Origin: Bursaphelenchus xylophilus
Taxonomy: Eukaryota; Nematoda; Chromadorea; Rhabditida; Aphelenchoididae
DNA: 64,000 nt
NCBI GenBank assembly: GCA_904066235.2
Contig: CAJFCV020000001.1
Location: forward strand, 7,130,001-7,194,000
Direction of reading: 5' to 3'
Shown here one piece after another: positions 10,261 to 22,042 of the stretch; the first letter of the stretch is position 1, and every line of letters begins with the position of its first letter. Made by a program: the position numbers and the translations under genes. The notes under the pieces were generated by a model. That model worked only from the letters and a program-made list of their open reading frames with translations, was not told where the DNA came from and made no database searches.

Positions 10261-11388
10261 ATGTCGCAGACTCCATATCTTGGTAGTAAAATTAGTCTGA
10301 TATCTAAATTGGACATTCGATATGAAGGTATCTTGTACACGGTGGACAGCAACGAATCGACGATTGCTTTGGCTAAAGGTACGTAATTGTGTCACATAAT
10401 TATTTTAAATTTAGTTCGGTCTTTTGGGACGGAAGACCGGCATACTGACCATCCGGTGAAGGCACGAGATGAAGTGTATGAATTCATTATATTCAAGGCG
10501 TCCGACATCAAGGATTTGGTAGTTTGTGAAGCTGCAAAGGAAGAGAGCAATTTAGGCGGCTTGGATTATGACCCCGCTATTGTATCAGTTCAGGCAGCAC
10601 CCGCTGCTTCGGAAAATTCGAAACCATCTTCTTCCTCTGCGATTAAACGTAAGCCTTTTCCTAGTAAGCTACTGACCTATAATGTTCTTGTCTCCTACAC
10701 CGCTGTCGTTTAGCTCGCCATAAACTTGAATCAGAAGTTCCATCCGGGCTTCCTGCACAATCTTCGCGTCCAAGAGCTAACGAAACTGGTCGCTACAACC
10801 AAAAGAGTGAGTATCTATGTATCGAGTTTATGTTGTTTAGTTGGATCAGGGTCTCACCGTCCAAGTTATAATCCGCGTGGAAACGGTTTTCATCGGTTTA
10901 ATAAAAATGTCACTCCCAAAGAGAAGCTGAAGTTTGACAGTGATTATGACTTTGAGCGAGCCAACGAACGGTTCAAAGCTCAAATGGATAGTCTTACAGC
11001 CGATATGGGTAATAAGATAGTGTTTGATGGTAAGTCAAGATTGTTTTTAAACTTTTCTTGTTTAGCCGACGTTGAAGAACGAAAGGAGAAAGAAAACACC
11101 GTGGAGTTAAGCCCATGTTATGACAAGACTACTTCATTCTTTGATAACATTTCTTGTGAGTCTCAAGAAAAGGCCGACGGCAAGAACAAACGGCCAGATT
11201 GGAGGAAAGAAAGGCAGACCAATCAGGAAACGTTTGGTCAGTATGCCGTTAGGAACTACAACAATCGACCCGGGGGCTACCGCGGTGGCTATCGTGGCGG
11301 CCGCTATCCGAATAACAACCACAATCAGCGCCGCGGTGGTAGTAGAAATCCTGCCAATCCTGTGCAAACCAAGAGATCTGATGTCTAA
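10261..11388 (+). CDS. car-1: LSM14/CAR-1 family RNA granule protein
   Basis: LSM14 (C. elegans CAR-1, fly Trailer hitch) represses mRNA translation in P-bodies and germ granules. Five exons (10261-10378, 10415-10648, 10714-10806, 10841-11029, 11066-11388) join in frame. The N-terminal Lsm domain reads [20 protein letters not shown] with [17 protein letters not shown]. The DFDF-type box is [14 protein letters not shown], the FFD box is [12 protein letters not shown], and the TFG box is NQETFG. These are followed by an RGG-type C-terminus rich in [10 protein letters not shown]. All three family boxes are in the normal order. The ATG directly follows an acceptor (ATTGCAG). The gene converges on DXO, with 55 bp between the stop codons. 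Confidence 0.93.
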
Positions 11389-11443
11389 TTGCTGGTTCCA
11401 TTTTAAGATTCTTAATTATTATTTTTTTATTGTATGGACTCTT

Positions 11444-12565
11444 TTAAATGTGAAAATTTTCTTTAAATCCGTGAATAAACGCGTTTTCTTTATCGTGTTC
11501 TGTGGTTGGCGTAAAGGCGATACCCTTAGTCCTGGGGTCGAATTCGGCAATGAGATCTTGTCCCTCTCTGAGTTCTGATCGAACTTTGACAAGGAAAGAC
11601 AATAGGAAGTTGAGGCATACAGCAGGATCCCAACCAGTGGGATGTCTAGCCAGATCGTTTACCTTGACAGCCTTTATTTCTTTGATAATCCCGTTGTCAT
11701 CCCGCAAGCCAGCCACAATCGTATCAATGCCGACCAGAAACGATTGAAGCCACCATTTCATCTCCTTCTGATACCAATAGCGTCCGACTCCAATCTGATT
11801 GAACTGTGTCTTCAATTCAATAAATTCTCCTTCTGAAAAAGGCTTATTTCCACAAGAAATCTTTTACTTTCGTTTAAGCAGTCCATCTCCGCCCCAGTAA
11901 ATATTCTGATCTTTGTGTTATCAATTCGATTACCCATATCAAATCTGAACACTGCGCTATAATTACTCATCGTGGATACAGGAACATTGGTATTTGGAAC
12001 CTCCTAGAACGACGAGGCGTTAAACTAAACAATAACATACATTTTCATGATCAACTGTCGTGTATTGTTCGAACTTGTAACCCCAATATGTCATCCTCTT
12101 TTCCCGGGCGGTCTTTTTGCCATTATTGGATAATTTTTGAGACGTACTTAGCTCGCAGAGGAAAACAACATCATTGAATTTACTACATAAAACCCGCCAT
12201 CCATCTGAATTGAGCGCGTCAAAAGGCGAGGCACCAATTCTGGTTAAGGTTCCCCTCCAGGAGACTACATCAGCGCCATGTAAGACCTTTTTAAGATGTG
12301 CTTTTGGTTCTGATATCGTCATAATGTACCTAAGCAACCCATCCAGATGCTCGTCTTCATCCGGCTTTGGATCAAAAACATCGAGTCCGCGGTTCAGATC
12401 CAAGTGCAAATCCGTTTTGTTCACATATTTTTCATATAAATACCGTACTCTAGAGCGTCCGGGGTGCACTTTCTTTTCTCTGAAGTCCGTCCCAAAGTCA
12501 CCGATGTAATTCGGACGTGATAGATGAGGGAATTTCCCAGGTATGTGATCAGGATTTGCATTCAT
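11444..12565 (-). CDS. dom-3: DXO/Rai1 family decapping exoribonuclease
   Basis: DXO/Dom3Z/Rai1 enzymes remove incomplete or NAD caps from RNA and degrade it 5' to 3'. Exons 12041-12565, 11868-12003 and 11444-11832 give 349 aa in phase. Active-site motifs are present: WRGTLTRI, the EMD of GAEMDC, the ELK of FIELKTQ, and KEMKWWLQSFLVG, which carries the motif with the catalytic glutamine. ISEPKAHLKKVLHGADVV and YWGYKFEQY also match the family. The start at 12565 is chosen because a splice acceptor (CGGTACAG) lies just before it; an upstream in-frame ATG at 12670 would require reading through that site. The gene lies 300 bp downstream of SUZ12 on the same strand. Confidence 0.9.
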
Positions 12566-12867
12566 TCCATTACTTCTGTACCGATAACAAACCCAAACAC
12601 CCAAGTTGCGGAACAAATAGGTTTGACATCGAACAAACTGAGATCGGGCACATCCTTGTTTTTCAGTCAATTTTATGAAACCAATAAAGCTTTAAATACA
12701 GTAAGGAACACATCTACAAAGTCGTACAGCTTTTAGAAAGACGATGGCGATAATAATTATAAAAAAGTCATCTAGATGTATAGAATTAGAACTAGATTCC
12801 AAAAATTTGTGTCTTAAACCGCAGGCCGAATACTAAATTACAACGTTTTACAAAGACACTTGCGGCC

Positions 12868-15800
12868 TTACTTTTTGTTGGGACTTTTAATTTTTCGAGA
12901 TCGGTTTGCATTGCAAGATCTGGAAATGGCAGTATTCTTCTTCCCTGATGCTTCGTACTCTTCAACGATATGAAGAAGGCAGTCCTTTATGGCCTCATTG
13001 TTCACTTCATGACGCATATACTTTACTGAACAATGTGAAAGAAATTGGAGAACTCCGCGACTACTCAAGAGTTCAGAAGAATGCTGTCTCGTGAACGCTC
13101 TCTAAAAAATTATAAATAAGAAAATTCAAATATATTACCATTAATTGGCTCCCTGTTTTTTCCGACACCACACGATTCTCTCTTTTGTTGACGAATGCAT
13201 TCCATTTCATCATCATATCCTTCTCTTCAGCATTCACGTCTCCAAATTCGGTTATCCTTCTGGCATTTAGAGTATTCAAATACTGCGTTGGAGTTTCGAC
13301 GCCGTACAAATCTCCAGGTAAGCAATGATAAGACGGCATATTAAATGGCAAATTATATTTTGTTACTGTATTGAAATTCTTTCTTTTCCTGGATTTTTTC
13401 ATGTCAAGTCCCACTTTTGCAAAGAACCTGGATCTTTCAGCAACGACATTTTTCCTGTAAAAAAATTCTTGCAAAATGATTTTAGCTCTTACCTTGAAAG
13501 GTTCACAGTTTCCCCAGCTGTTGAATCTGTAATTCGCGAAGGGTTCAGCTTAATTGTGACTTCGGAGGGGTTCAGATGATCGTATCCGAATGATAACTTA
13601 GGGTATCTGAAACACCTCCAATAACAAAACATCTCTCAACATACCTAAATTCGAGGTGGAAGAAGAGATCAGTTGCTGATGGAAAGACAGCACCACATAT
13701 GACACAAGAATTCTTCACATCACATTCTACTGTTAGCGATGCTCTGTCGTTGCAGGCGGACGAATCGGACAAAGAACTATATCCGCTGGAAGCTGAACTT
13801 GAAGATGGGGAGACTTCTTTTTGGCCGGAGAAAAAAAAGTATCTAAATGAGTCAATGTAGCAATCCGCCACCTCCTACCTGGACACTGCAACTTTATTCA
13901 CGGCATTGATAGACTTGACCTGATCTACTCTCCCCCGTGACAACTTGAAAACAATGTGATCTTCGTTACTCAATTCCATTACCAGATAATTAAGGGCTTC
14001 GCCCCTCCGATCACGCTAAACAAAAACCCATCAATACTCTCGCATATCCAGTGCTAAATAATATTCCCTGGGGAAGACTCGACCGCGTCAAGTCTGGCCC
14101 CGAGAATGGACTATAACACTCAAACCCACAGCATTCCATTTTTGCCCGCATTCCAATATTTCCGTCGGAGATAATTTAGTTGTATCCATACACTTCACAC
14201 CTTCTTCAAGGCTAAAATTATGGATTTAAAAGCTACCCTAAATATCAAACCTTACTTAATTATAATCGATCTTGGAAGAGTTACCAGTTTAAGATTACAA
14301 TTACTTCCCGCCGGATTGAGCTCAGCCAGTTTTCTTAGTCCATTAACATGAAACGTCTTTTCCATGTTAAACGCAACTCCCTTAAGAACCAAAAACATAT
14401 CGCCCCCGCAGGGTTTGGATCTCACAAACAATTCTTGACTGTACATTTGACATTCCCTTTTCTGATTTGTCCATCGAAAGAACGACGGAAGTCTTGTCTG
14501 GAATAAGTAAAATTTAGAACAGGTATGGAGACTGAACCCCCAAATTACTAAACCAACAAGTTTAGACTTAGCAGGAGCTTAGGTAAATCTGACAGTCTTA
14601 TTCGCGGTTTTACTGCATTTGAAAAGTTGGGAGACTGGACTTTTTAGGTAATCGCCTTTTTTGAAAATTACACCTTGTTACAAAGCCCAGACATGTTAAC
14701 TACGGATGAAATTAGGATTGCTACATCTGGTAGGATGTTATCTGTTAGTCTCGATAGGTTGGCGGATGTTTCACACATTGGCGAAGGCCCGGCGGAGACT
14801 TTTTTTTACCGACTGACGCCTTTTGGGGACTTGACTTTTGCAAATCAGATTGGAAGAAAGCTGAGGAATTTTTTGCTAGTCACTTCAAAGTCCATTTATC
14901 TTGCCTTAATTTTTCTTTCTATCATGTTGAAAGGCCGGAGGAGGATTCGGCGGAGGCCTCTCCGCGGAGGTATTTTAAAAATTAATATCAAAAATATGGA
15001 AATTGGACAAAAGCACTGCTAAATTCAATCTTTTATGAAAGACGACAGATTTTTTAGGTCCGATTTGCTTCCCTTGCTCCGGGGGAGCAATGAGTGCAAG
15101 ATAAACCAAAAAAGTTTATCTGACGAAAGCACATTTTTTTATCTGATTCGCAAAAGACAACCCCCAAAACGGCCTTCGTCGGTAAAAGTCTCTGCCGAGC
15201 CTTCGCCAATATGTGAAACATCCGCCAAGCTATCGAAACTAACAGGTTACATCCTACCAAATGTAGCAACCCCGATGTCATCCGTAATTAAGATGTCTGG
15301 GCTTTGTAACGAGATGTAATTTTCAAAAAAGGCGACAAATGTCGCGCCGAATAATCGTCTCTCCGCCTACCCGACAAAAAAAAATGTTAAGAGCATAAAG
15401 ATATTCGCAAATGCTTTCTGCAATATCCCTTGAAACACTCTGTATACTCGTTCCGACTTTTCGGGTCAACACAAAACTGATCGATACGGGGCGTAGGGTG
15501 AGTGGATACCCAAAAATAACTTTTATCTAGTTATTATCATTGTGAAAACATGTAAAATACCTCAAAATAGATGATAAGCTATCCTAGAACCAGACAAATC
15601 TTGTTATTTCTAATAACTAAGCCTTCTCCTAGCTCCCCCATGAATACAACGACAAACCGACGCGTTCCATAGTATTGTTGACCCGGACTGCCGCTGACCC
15701 GAAAAGTCGTAGCGCCCCTGTTTAATACTTTCAAAAAATTAAACAACTTACCACTTCGTATGTACCGTCTTTGAAAACGCAAACCGTGAAAGGACAGAAC

Positions 15801-16240
15801 TCCATATATAAATGATCAGGAATCAACGGGAGAATCGGTTCGAAGATATCCAGATAAAAGTATTCACCCGTCTCTTGAACCTTGTCTTCATGAACCAGAA
15901 ACTTTTCTTTATACTGGTGCCGCAGTTGATCTTTGCAGTCCTGTGCCCATGCGTCAATTCCAATATGGTTTGCTTTCCTTTTTTGGCCGAATCTTCTCCT
16001 CACAAAAGCCGGATAAGGGATGCCGCCCGCATAAAGCTTACAGTAAAGGTCTCCTTAAAATAAATACAAAAGTAATAAAACCATACTTAGTTGCAGGAGT
16101 GAAGAACAGTCCAACACCAGCGACTTCTCCCGTTTCAACAAGAGAGATTCCTGAATCAAAATAATTATAATATTAATTTATAAAGGTCATTTGGAAAAAT
16201 CCACAAGCATTTCAAGTCTTACAACATATTCTGATGACAT
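12868..16240 (-). CDS. SUZ12: SUZ12-like PRC2 subunit with VEFS box
   Basis: SUZ12 is a core subunit of Polycomb repressive complex 2 (H3K27 methylation). Eleven exons (16223-16240, 16087-16150, 15752-16053, 14256-14497, 14118-14211, 14038-14067, 13879-14015, 13645-13842, 13493-13606, 13139-13454, 12868-13101) sum to 1749 nt, giving 582 aa, with every phase consistent. The VEFS box is the strongest evidence: ITEFGDVNAEEKDMMMKWNA followed by GVLQFLSHCSVKYMRHEVNN. A C2H2-like finger CVICGAVFPSATDLFFHLEF precedes it, as in human SUZ12. The N-terminal 130 residues are only weakly similar; linking exons 1-3 to the rest across the 1.25-kb foldback-bearing intron (14498-15751) rests on phase and splice signals. 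If that link is wrong, exons 1-3 are a separate small gene. Confidence 0.75.
14660..15345. repeat. Foldback element in the SUZ12 intron
   Basis: The arm at about 14668-14850 (AAGCCCAGACATGTTAACTA and following) is the reverse complement of about 15150-15340, ending TGTCTGGGCTTTGTAACGAG. The same arm sequence forms the outer arms of the composite in the TRMU intron (41790 and 46590), so these are one family. No ORF or tRNA-like core is evident in this copy. Confidence 0.85.
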
Positions 16241-16304
16241 CTCTAAAGAAAAAGGGCAAGTAACCTATTTAAACGGTTGACCTTCACTTGAGGCAGATCT
16301 GGTA

Positions 16305-16645
16305 TTGACCCCATATGTATAGCCAATATTGCAAATTCGTTTGACCAGCTAGCCAACAAGTTGACATGATGGCCCAAAAAAATTCTCTTGTTTGGTCAAC
16401 CAAAAACCGGGAGCGGCCAGTCAGTGTCAAAATGGGCTTTCAAAAGGTTTGAATGGGCGCCAAAGAGTAGGAATGAATTTTTTAATGGCTAGCCAAAACA
16501 TCTGGATTGGTTAGCCAGTGTCAGAATGGCCGAAAATGCACTATGGCCAATTCTTTCCAAACGGGAAAAAATTTGGCTGTCATGTAAACTAGCTAGTCAA
16601 AAAATCTTGCAACATTAGCTATGCATATTGGGCCAATAGCCGATT
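16305..16645. repeat. Short foldback upstream of SUZ12
   Basis: About 16305-16360 (with GCCAATATTGCAAATTCGTT) pairs imperfectly with about 16585-16645. The interior contains repeated GGCTAGCCAA-type motifs. The arm resembles the ends of the 2.3-kb palindrome at 46910-49210. The rest of the SUZ12/NDRG divergent intergenic region (to 17902) shows no convincing gene. Confidence 0.6.
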
Positions 16646-17588
16646 TTCCCCAAATCAAAGGTTGCGATTTAAACATACAGTTTCGCAATTACATTTTTGC
16701 TACGAAAAGATAACTGATATTTTTTACCCTTTTTCTATCTTGTTATGGATTGGGATCATAATAATGAACTCACTTCATTTTTGTTTGAAAGGACTGTGGT
16801 TCGAAGTACTGTCGTTTTGGATGGCTTAGATTTGATCCTCATTCCTCCCTTCTTCTTACGCCTTGAAACCTCAAAAATTATATAAAAAGATACGGAGCAA
16901 GCTGAGAAGTAAAACTCTTGACAAAATAAAATTTTATTAGCTCGCTTTTTGTTGAACTCGTTGCAACGAAACCAACAAATAAACAAGAACGGACAACGGT
17001 CGCGGCCGTGCTTCGTTGGTTAGGTTACATTTTATACGACGAACTATTTTACAAAAGTAAAAGCAATTTTTTGCCATATTTGATGAGCCATTCTTACTCA
17101 TGCAAGGCGCTGTAGTTAAGAACAACGTTTATCAGTTTTCCGCAGAGTTTTGCCTGTGCAACGCGTCTATTAACATCAGAACAGACAAACCCTGCCACGA
17201 AAACATAAGTGCCAATGTATTTTGGCATCCTGTGACTGCTATCACAGCTATTACTTTGACGGAATTGCAGAGTTCTTTGTATTTATATTTTTTGCCGCCA
17301 CTTTCCGCGAACCGCGATAGGCTGGGCGCAGTTTGTGAGGAGAAGTTATATTTTTTCGGCCGCGGTTTCTCCATTGGTTTACAAAAATCGATCGTTTCGT
17401 ATTTCAAAAATCAAATTCAGAAAGCTTTTCGAAAGAGGATTTATCGTTATTTATTCTTGTTTTTTAACCGTTATTTTATGTTTTCTCCACACGTTGAGCG
17501 GTCATGACCGTCAAAAACCTTCAACTATTTTTAGATTGAGACTGCACGTGCGCAGTCTCATCTTCTTAGGAAAACTAAAAACTAACAG

Positions 17589-17751
17589 TGTGTCTGTCGG
17601 GAAAATAACGGCGGATCGTCGCGTTTCGGAATCGCCCACCATCGCTTTGCGACGGCTGCCGAAGATGGAGATTTGGTGCGCGACTGCACCCTTTTTTCGA
17701 CGAGGCGAAACATTTTGCTACGACGACCCGCCGTTATTCCCGACAGACTGA
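17589..17751. repeat. MITE-like inverted repeat upstream of NDRG
   Basis: Terminal arms TGTCTGTCGGGAAAATAACG (17590) and CCGCCGTTATTCCCGACAGA (17729) are inverted copies around a roughly 110-bp interior. A separate hairpin, GAGACTGCACGTGCGCAGTC, lies at about 17537. Confidence 0.6.
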
Positions 17752-17902
17752 TATATCTGCATGGAAATTCAAACTGGGAAAATTCGCGCGACTTTAATAT
17801 TTTCCGCAGGGAAAAAATTAGCCCAATTTTACCGTGCCCAATGTCCATGCAGCCAAAATTATTTAGATGTCAGTTTAATTCCTTTTACTTTGTTCAGGAG
17901 TC

Positions 17903-20900
17903 ATGTCCTACGAGCTTCGAAGTTTGTCGAATGATGAAGAAATAAATTACGATTTAAGTGAGGTAAGTAGACAAGTCTTGATTTTGACATTTTTAGGAGA
18001 CGGTAGAGACTGCGTATGGTCCAATTAGAGTCGTCATTTACGGAGACAAGACCAAGAAGCCAATCATTTCTTTTCATGATATTGGATTAGATGGTGAGTT
18101 AAGATCGGTTTTAAGTAGACAAATTATGCTGACTTGTTTCTCTTAAGCAGTACTATTGAATAATATCAGTGCTTGATTCAGGGGTTTTCGAAGGTACTGG
18201 TTACGAGAATCGTGTTAACTTTTCCTCTTTATAGTACTATACAATACTACCTGATACTATGCAGTACGAGGTGAAAATTTTGGCCTTTAGGCGTTGGTGA
18301 CGTTGTTCTTGTGCCTAGTACTCTTATCTTCACCTGGTACTATATAGTATCAGATAGTATACTAAATAGTACCAAGTCGTTAAAACGTGTTTTTGATTAG
18401 TACTAAGCACCAAAACAACACCATTAACGCCTAAAGGCCAAATTTTCACCACGTACTACATAGTATCAGGATTGGGCCCGGTTTTGTCCCCAAGGCGTTT
18501 TTGTCCCAAAGCAGGATAGTACAATTAAAAATTATGCATTCAGATGTTAAGGTTGTTGGTTTGGTGCACTGTACTGCTCAAAAAACATGTTCTTAGCGCG
18601 TGGTACTGTATAGTACGAGGTGGTACTGTATAGCACGAGGTAAAAATTAAGCTTGAATGCCGTTTTTTGGTATGCAGTACTGATCAAAAGTTCATTTTGT
18701 GCAAAATAAATTCGTGCTATATAGTAACAAATGCTAAAACACATTTTTGAGAAGTACTGGGCTTCAAACCTATAGCATTGACGTGTTATGGCTTAATTTT
18801 TACCTCGTGCTATATAGTACCACCTTGTACTATACAGTACCAAGAGTTAAATATATATGTCGCACTGCAGGATGAGCCAAGTCTTTCTCCTTGGATGGTC
18901 AACTCTTCCTCTCAAAATTCTTTATTGTCAAGATTAATATAAACTTCTTTATGTTTTAATCTGCATATTTCGACAGGACAATAACCCCATAAGTAAGTTA
19001 AATTATCCCTCTTTCTGACTCTGCAACAATTTTTTGCATTACATAAGTTTATCCTTGCGTATTTAGACATTGTAGTAGGTATATAAATTTAGCTGAATGC
19101 GGTTCGTTCTTGCGATTCCATGAACGAAATTTGAAAGTCTTCCCCACAAAAGAACCGGCGTCGAGCCTTCTTGGTGCCAGAATTGTTTCAGCATGAAAGG
19201 ACTTACAGTTTTTTTGTTGATTCGATTTTCGATATTACACTAGGTACTTTTATCAAGTTGCAGGCAGAATCTAATGTTTTTGAAGTTTAAACCCGGAAAA
19301 CTACAACGCTGAGCCATTACTAAACCGTCCCCAACATAAATATTCTTTCAAACCCGGGTTTGAGATGTCTTAGGGTCTAAGTGATCAAGTACAACGTGGA
19401 TCTAAAAAAGTCTCAAATACCTCTCATTCTGTTCTAAACATGTTTTAGATCGACCAGGGACCTTTTAAATATGGTTTGCGAAGTATAAATACGCATCTAT
19501 GGCCGCGGATACATCAAAATTGTTCCATACCTAAAATCTGAAAAAAAATTAAAAAAGACAATAAAAGGGGGGGAAATCACTGTTACGACGTTAAGAATGC
19601 TAAAATAAAGTTTTATTGTCCATGTAGACCTTACATGACGTAAAACGTGACCTAATCTCGCCTTAAACTTACAAAAGTACCTAGTGTAATATCGAAAATC
19701 GAATCAACAAAAAAACTGTAAGTCCTTTCACGCTGAAACAATTCTGGCACCAAGAAGGCTCGACGCCGGTTCTTTTGTGGGGAAGACTTTCAAATTTCGT
19801 TCATGGAATCGCAAGAACGAACAGCATTCAGCTAAATTTGTATACCTACAACAATGGCTAAATGCGCAAGGATAAACTTACGTAATGCAAGAAATCATTG
19901 CATATATAGAAAGAGGGTTAATTTAACTTACTTTTCGAGTTATTGTCCTGTCGATGTATGTAGATTGAAACATAAAGAAATTTATATTAATCTTGACAAA
20001 AACAAAATTTTGGGAGGAAGAGTTGACCACCCAAGGGGAAAGACTTGGCTCATCCTGCAGTGTGTCGGCTTGGGTTAGTTATATTAGGTTTATTTATATA
20101 TTATAACCTAAACCCAGAGATATGGGCTCGGACGCGACCGTCCGGCATTCTCACTTATTGAATTCTCCTTTGATCCGATCCTCGATCTTGCCAGATCGAG
20201 GTGGGCGGAGTTTAGACTTGGGATTACAATGGTAGATAGATATTGTACATTCATATGAGACTGTTAGAGAATCTCACACTAGCGCTGAGAACATGTTGTT
20301 TGAGCAGTACCGTGCACCAAACCAACAGCATTAACATCTGAATGCATAATTTTTAATTGAACTATCCAGCTTGGGGACAAAAACGTCCTGGGGACAAAAC
20401 CGGTGTGGGCTCAAAATAATAAAAGGTGGGGACAAAAACTTCCTGGGGACAGAACCGGCCTGGGGACAAAAAGGCTCGAAAAAAGTGGGGACAAAAACGT
20501 CCACTGCGTTTCAGGTAGTTCTATATGCCCCCAATCGACTATTTGTAGAAAAAATACAAAAAATTACATTTTTACAAAAATAGGTCTTTTTTTCTCCGGT
20601 CATCAATTTCTCTCTTTGTAAAAAATCTGCCTTTCTCTTCGCCTCCTCTTTTTTTGTTATCTTTTCTTACAGTCAAGATCCGGCACTTTTTTTACGATTG
20701 GTCGCGCGAATATTATGTCTTATATGACTGATCGATGTTCATTAATATCGCGAAACTCTTGTTTTTAATATTTTTTCCTTTCAGCAAATGGAAATTTCCA
20801 AAACTTCTTTCAATTTGGAACTGCTACCGAATTAAATGATAGTTTTTGTGTGTTTAATATCAACGCCCCAGGACAAGAAGCGGATGCTAAACCTTTTCCT

Positions 20901-21927
20901 CTAGAGTAAGTTTGATTGATTGTGAGTCTTTACAAGTGCTTGTGTCGGTTTTATGAAATTATTTTTAGGTATGAGTTTCCTTCGATGGAAGGCTTGGTTG
21001 ATGTTATCGATTCTGTGGTCAGACACTTTAACATAAAATATTTTATCGGATTTGGAGTTGGAGCTGGCGCTAATGTTCTTCTGAGATATACGGTGTGGAA
21101 TTGGGTTGAGAGTGTTTTTTTGAAGGGATTCAAATAATAATTTGATCTCTTTCAGCTAAAAAATCAATCGAAGGTTGAAGCTCTGGTCTTGATCAATGCT
21201 GTTATTTCTCGGGCTGGATGGATTGAATGGGGCTACGAAAAGGTTAGTTTACGAATATTTTGGATATTGTGGTTGATTTAGTTGAACATTAAGTCGCTCC
21301 GTTCAACGGGAATGAATAACTTTGTTGTTGAATACCTTCTGTGGCATTACCTTGGAAAGCGTTTTGATGAAGTCAACCCGGAAGTGATTAGTCAATACAG
21401 AACCATGATTTATACTCACCCTAATCCCGGAAACCTCGCTATGTATATGGAAGCTTATTTGAAGTCAGTTTTGTCGGATCCAATTATTTAATTTTTCTTT
21501 GGTTACAGTCGTACGGAGATTATTGTCCAACAGCCGGCGAACGGATCTGTTTCGTCTCCCAATCACCCGATCTTGAAAGTGCCCGTACTCCAGCTCGTTG
21601 GTTCGAGGTCCGCTTTCATCGAGGAAACAGTTGATTTGCATTCGAAATTAGATCCCGCCCGATCAGAATGGATCAAGATATCAGACTGCAGTGGACTGGT
21701 TTTGGATGACAAACCCGAGAAGGTGACAGAATCTTTGTTACTGTTCCTTCAAGGTCTCGGTTACTGTATGTTTGTTTTTGCCAACGTGAATATTAATTAT
21801 ATCAATTCTAGTCACTCAGCTGAATGTTCGTAAGGTGGTTGACAAGTTGTCTGAAAGTTACGAATACGGTCGCTCCAATGTTTGTGGAATTGAAGCCGTC
21901 AATGAACACAACCATTCTGCGTTTTGA
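17903..21927 (+). CDS. NDRG-family alpha/beta-hydrolase-like protein
   Basis: NDRG proteins are stress- and differentiation-linked cytoplasmic proteins with a catalytically dead alpha/beta-hydrolase fold. Eight exons (17903-17962, 17997-18093, 20785-20905, 20969-21092, 21156-21242, 21282-21463, 21509-21765, 21812-21927) sum to 1044 nt, giving 347 aa. Family blocks include KKPIISFHDIGLD, NINAPGQEADAKPFP, the nucleophile-elbow region IGFGVGAGANVLLRYT and VLINAVISRAGWIEWGYEK. The elbow has Gly/Ala where an active hydrolase has Ser, as is normal for NDRG. The second intron is 2.7 kb and packed with foldback repeats; the other introns are 34-63 nt. The ATG is five bases after an acceptor (TTTGTTCAG). 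Confidence 0.9.
18228..18473. repeat. Nested small foldback with GTACTATATAGTAC-type motifs
   Basis: GATACTATGCAGTACGAGGT (about 18256) is inverted at about 18445-18473, where it reads CACGTACTACATAGTATCAG. Copies of the short palindromic motif (AGTACTATATAGTACC and variants) recur from about 18230 to 18845, also outside this element, within the NDRG intron. Confidence 0.7.
18465..20405. repeat. 1.9-kb foldback element in the NDRG intron
   Basis: The outer arm 18479-18600 (with ATTATGCATTCAGATGTTAA) is inverted at about 20290-20400. The inner arm 19130-19255 is inverted, nearly perfectly, at about 19677-19800, for example the CACTAGGTACTTTTATCAAG side. The right arm contains an extra segment at about 20090-20280 with no left-arm match. 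The unpaired centre (19260-19675) has no gene I can recognise. Confidence 0.85.
20376..20505. repeat. GGGGACAAAA tandem minisatellite
   Basis: At least six copies of GGGGACAAAA or GGGGACAGAA occur with variable spacers. A single related unit appears at 18479 (inverted, in the left foldback arm) and another at 55266 in the AEX-1-like gene. The array probably expanded within the right arm of the foldback. Confidence 0.75.
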
Positions 21928-22042
21928 GATCTTTACCCTTGCTTTACCAATACTAGAAATCTCAGTAATTCAAGTATAACCGAAGTCAATTGTAATTACT
22001 CATATAACACAAATACAAAATGTCTTGAGCAGTTGGTCTTTA

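Noticed and set aside
15035..15319. 94-aa plus-strand frame in the SUZ12 intron
   Set aside because: It lies in the right arm of the foldback element; related code on the other arm and in the TRMU intron is repeat sequence, not a gene.
17100..17751. Overlapping 135-138 aa plus-strand frames upstream of NDRG
   Set aside because: No splice context or family resemblance, and the 3' part overlaps a MITE-like inverted repeat.
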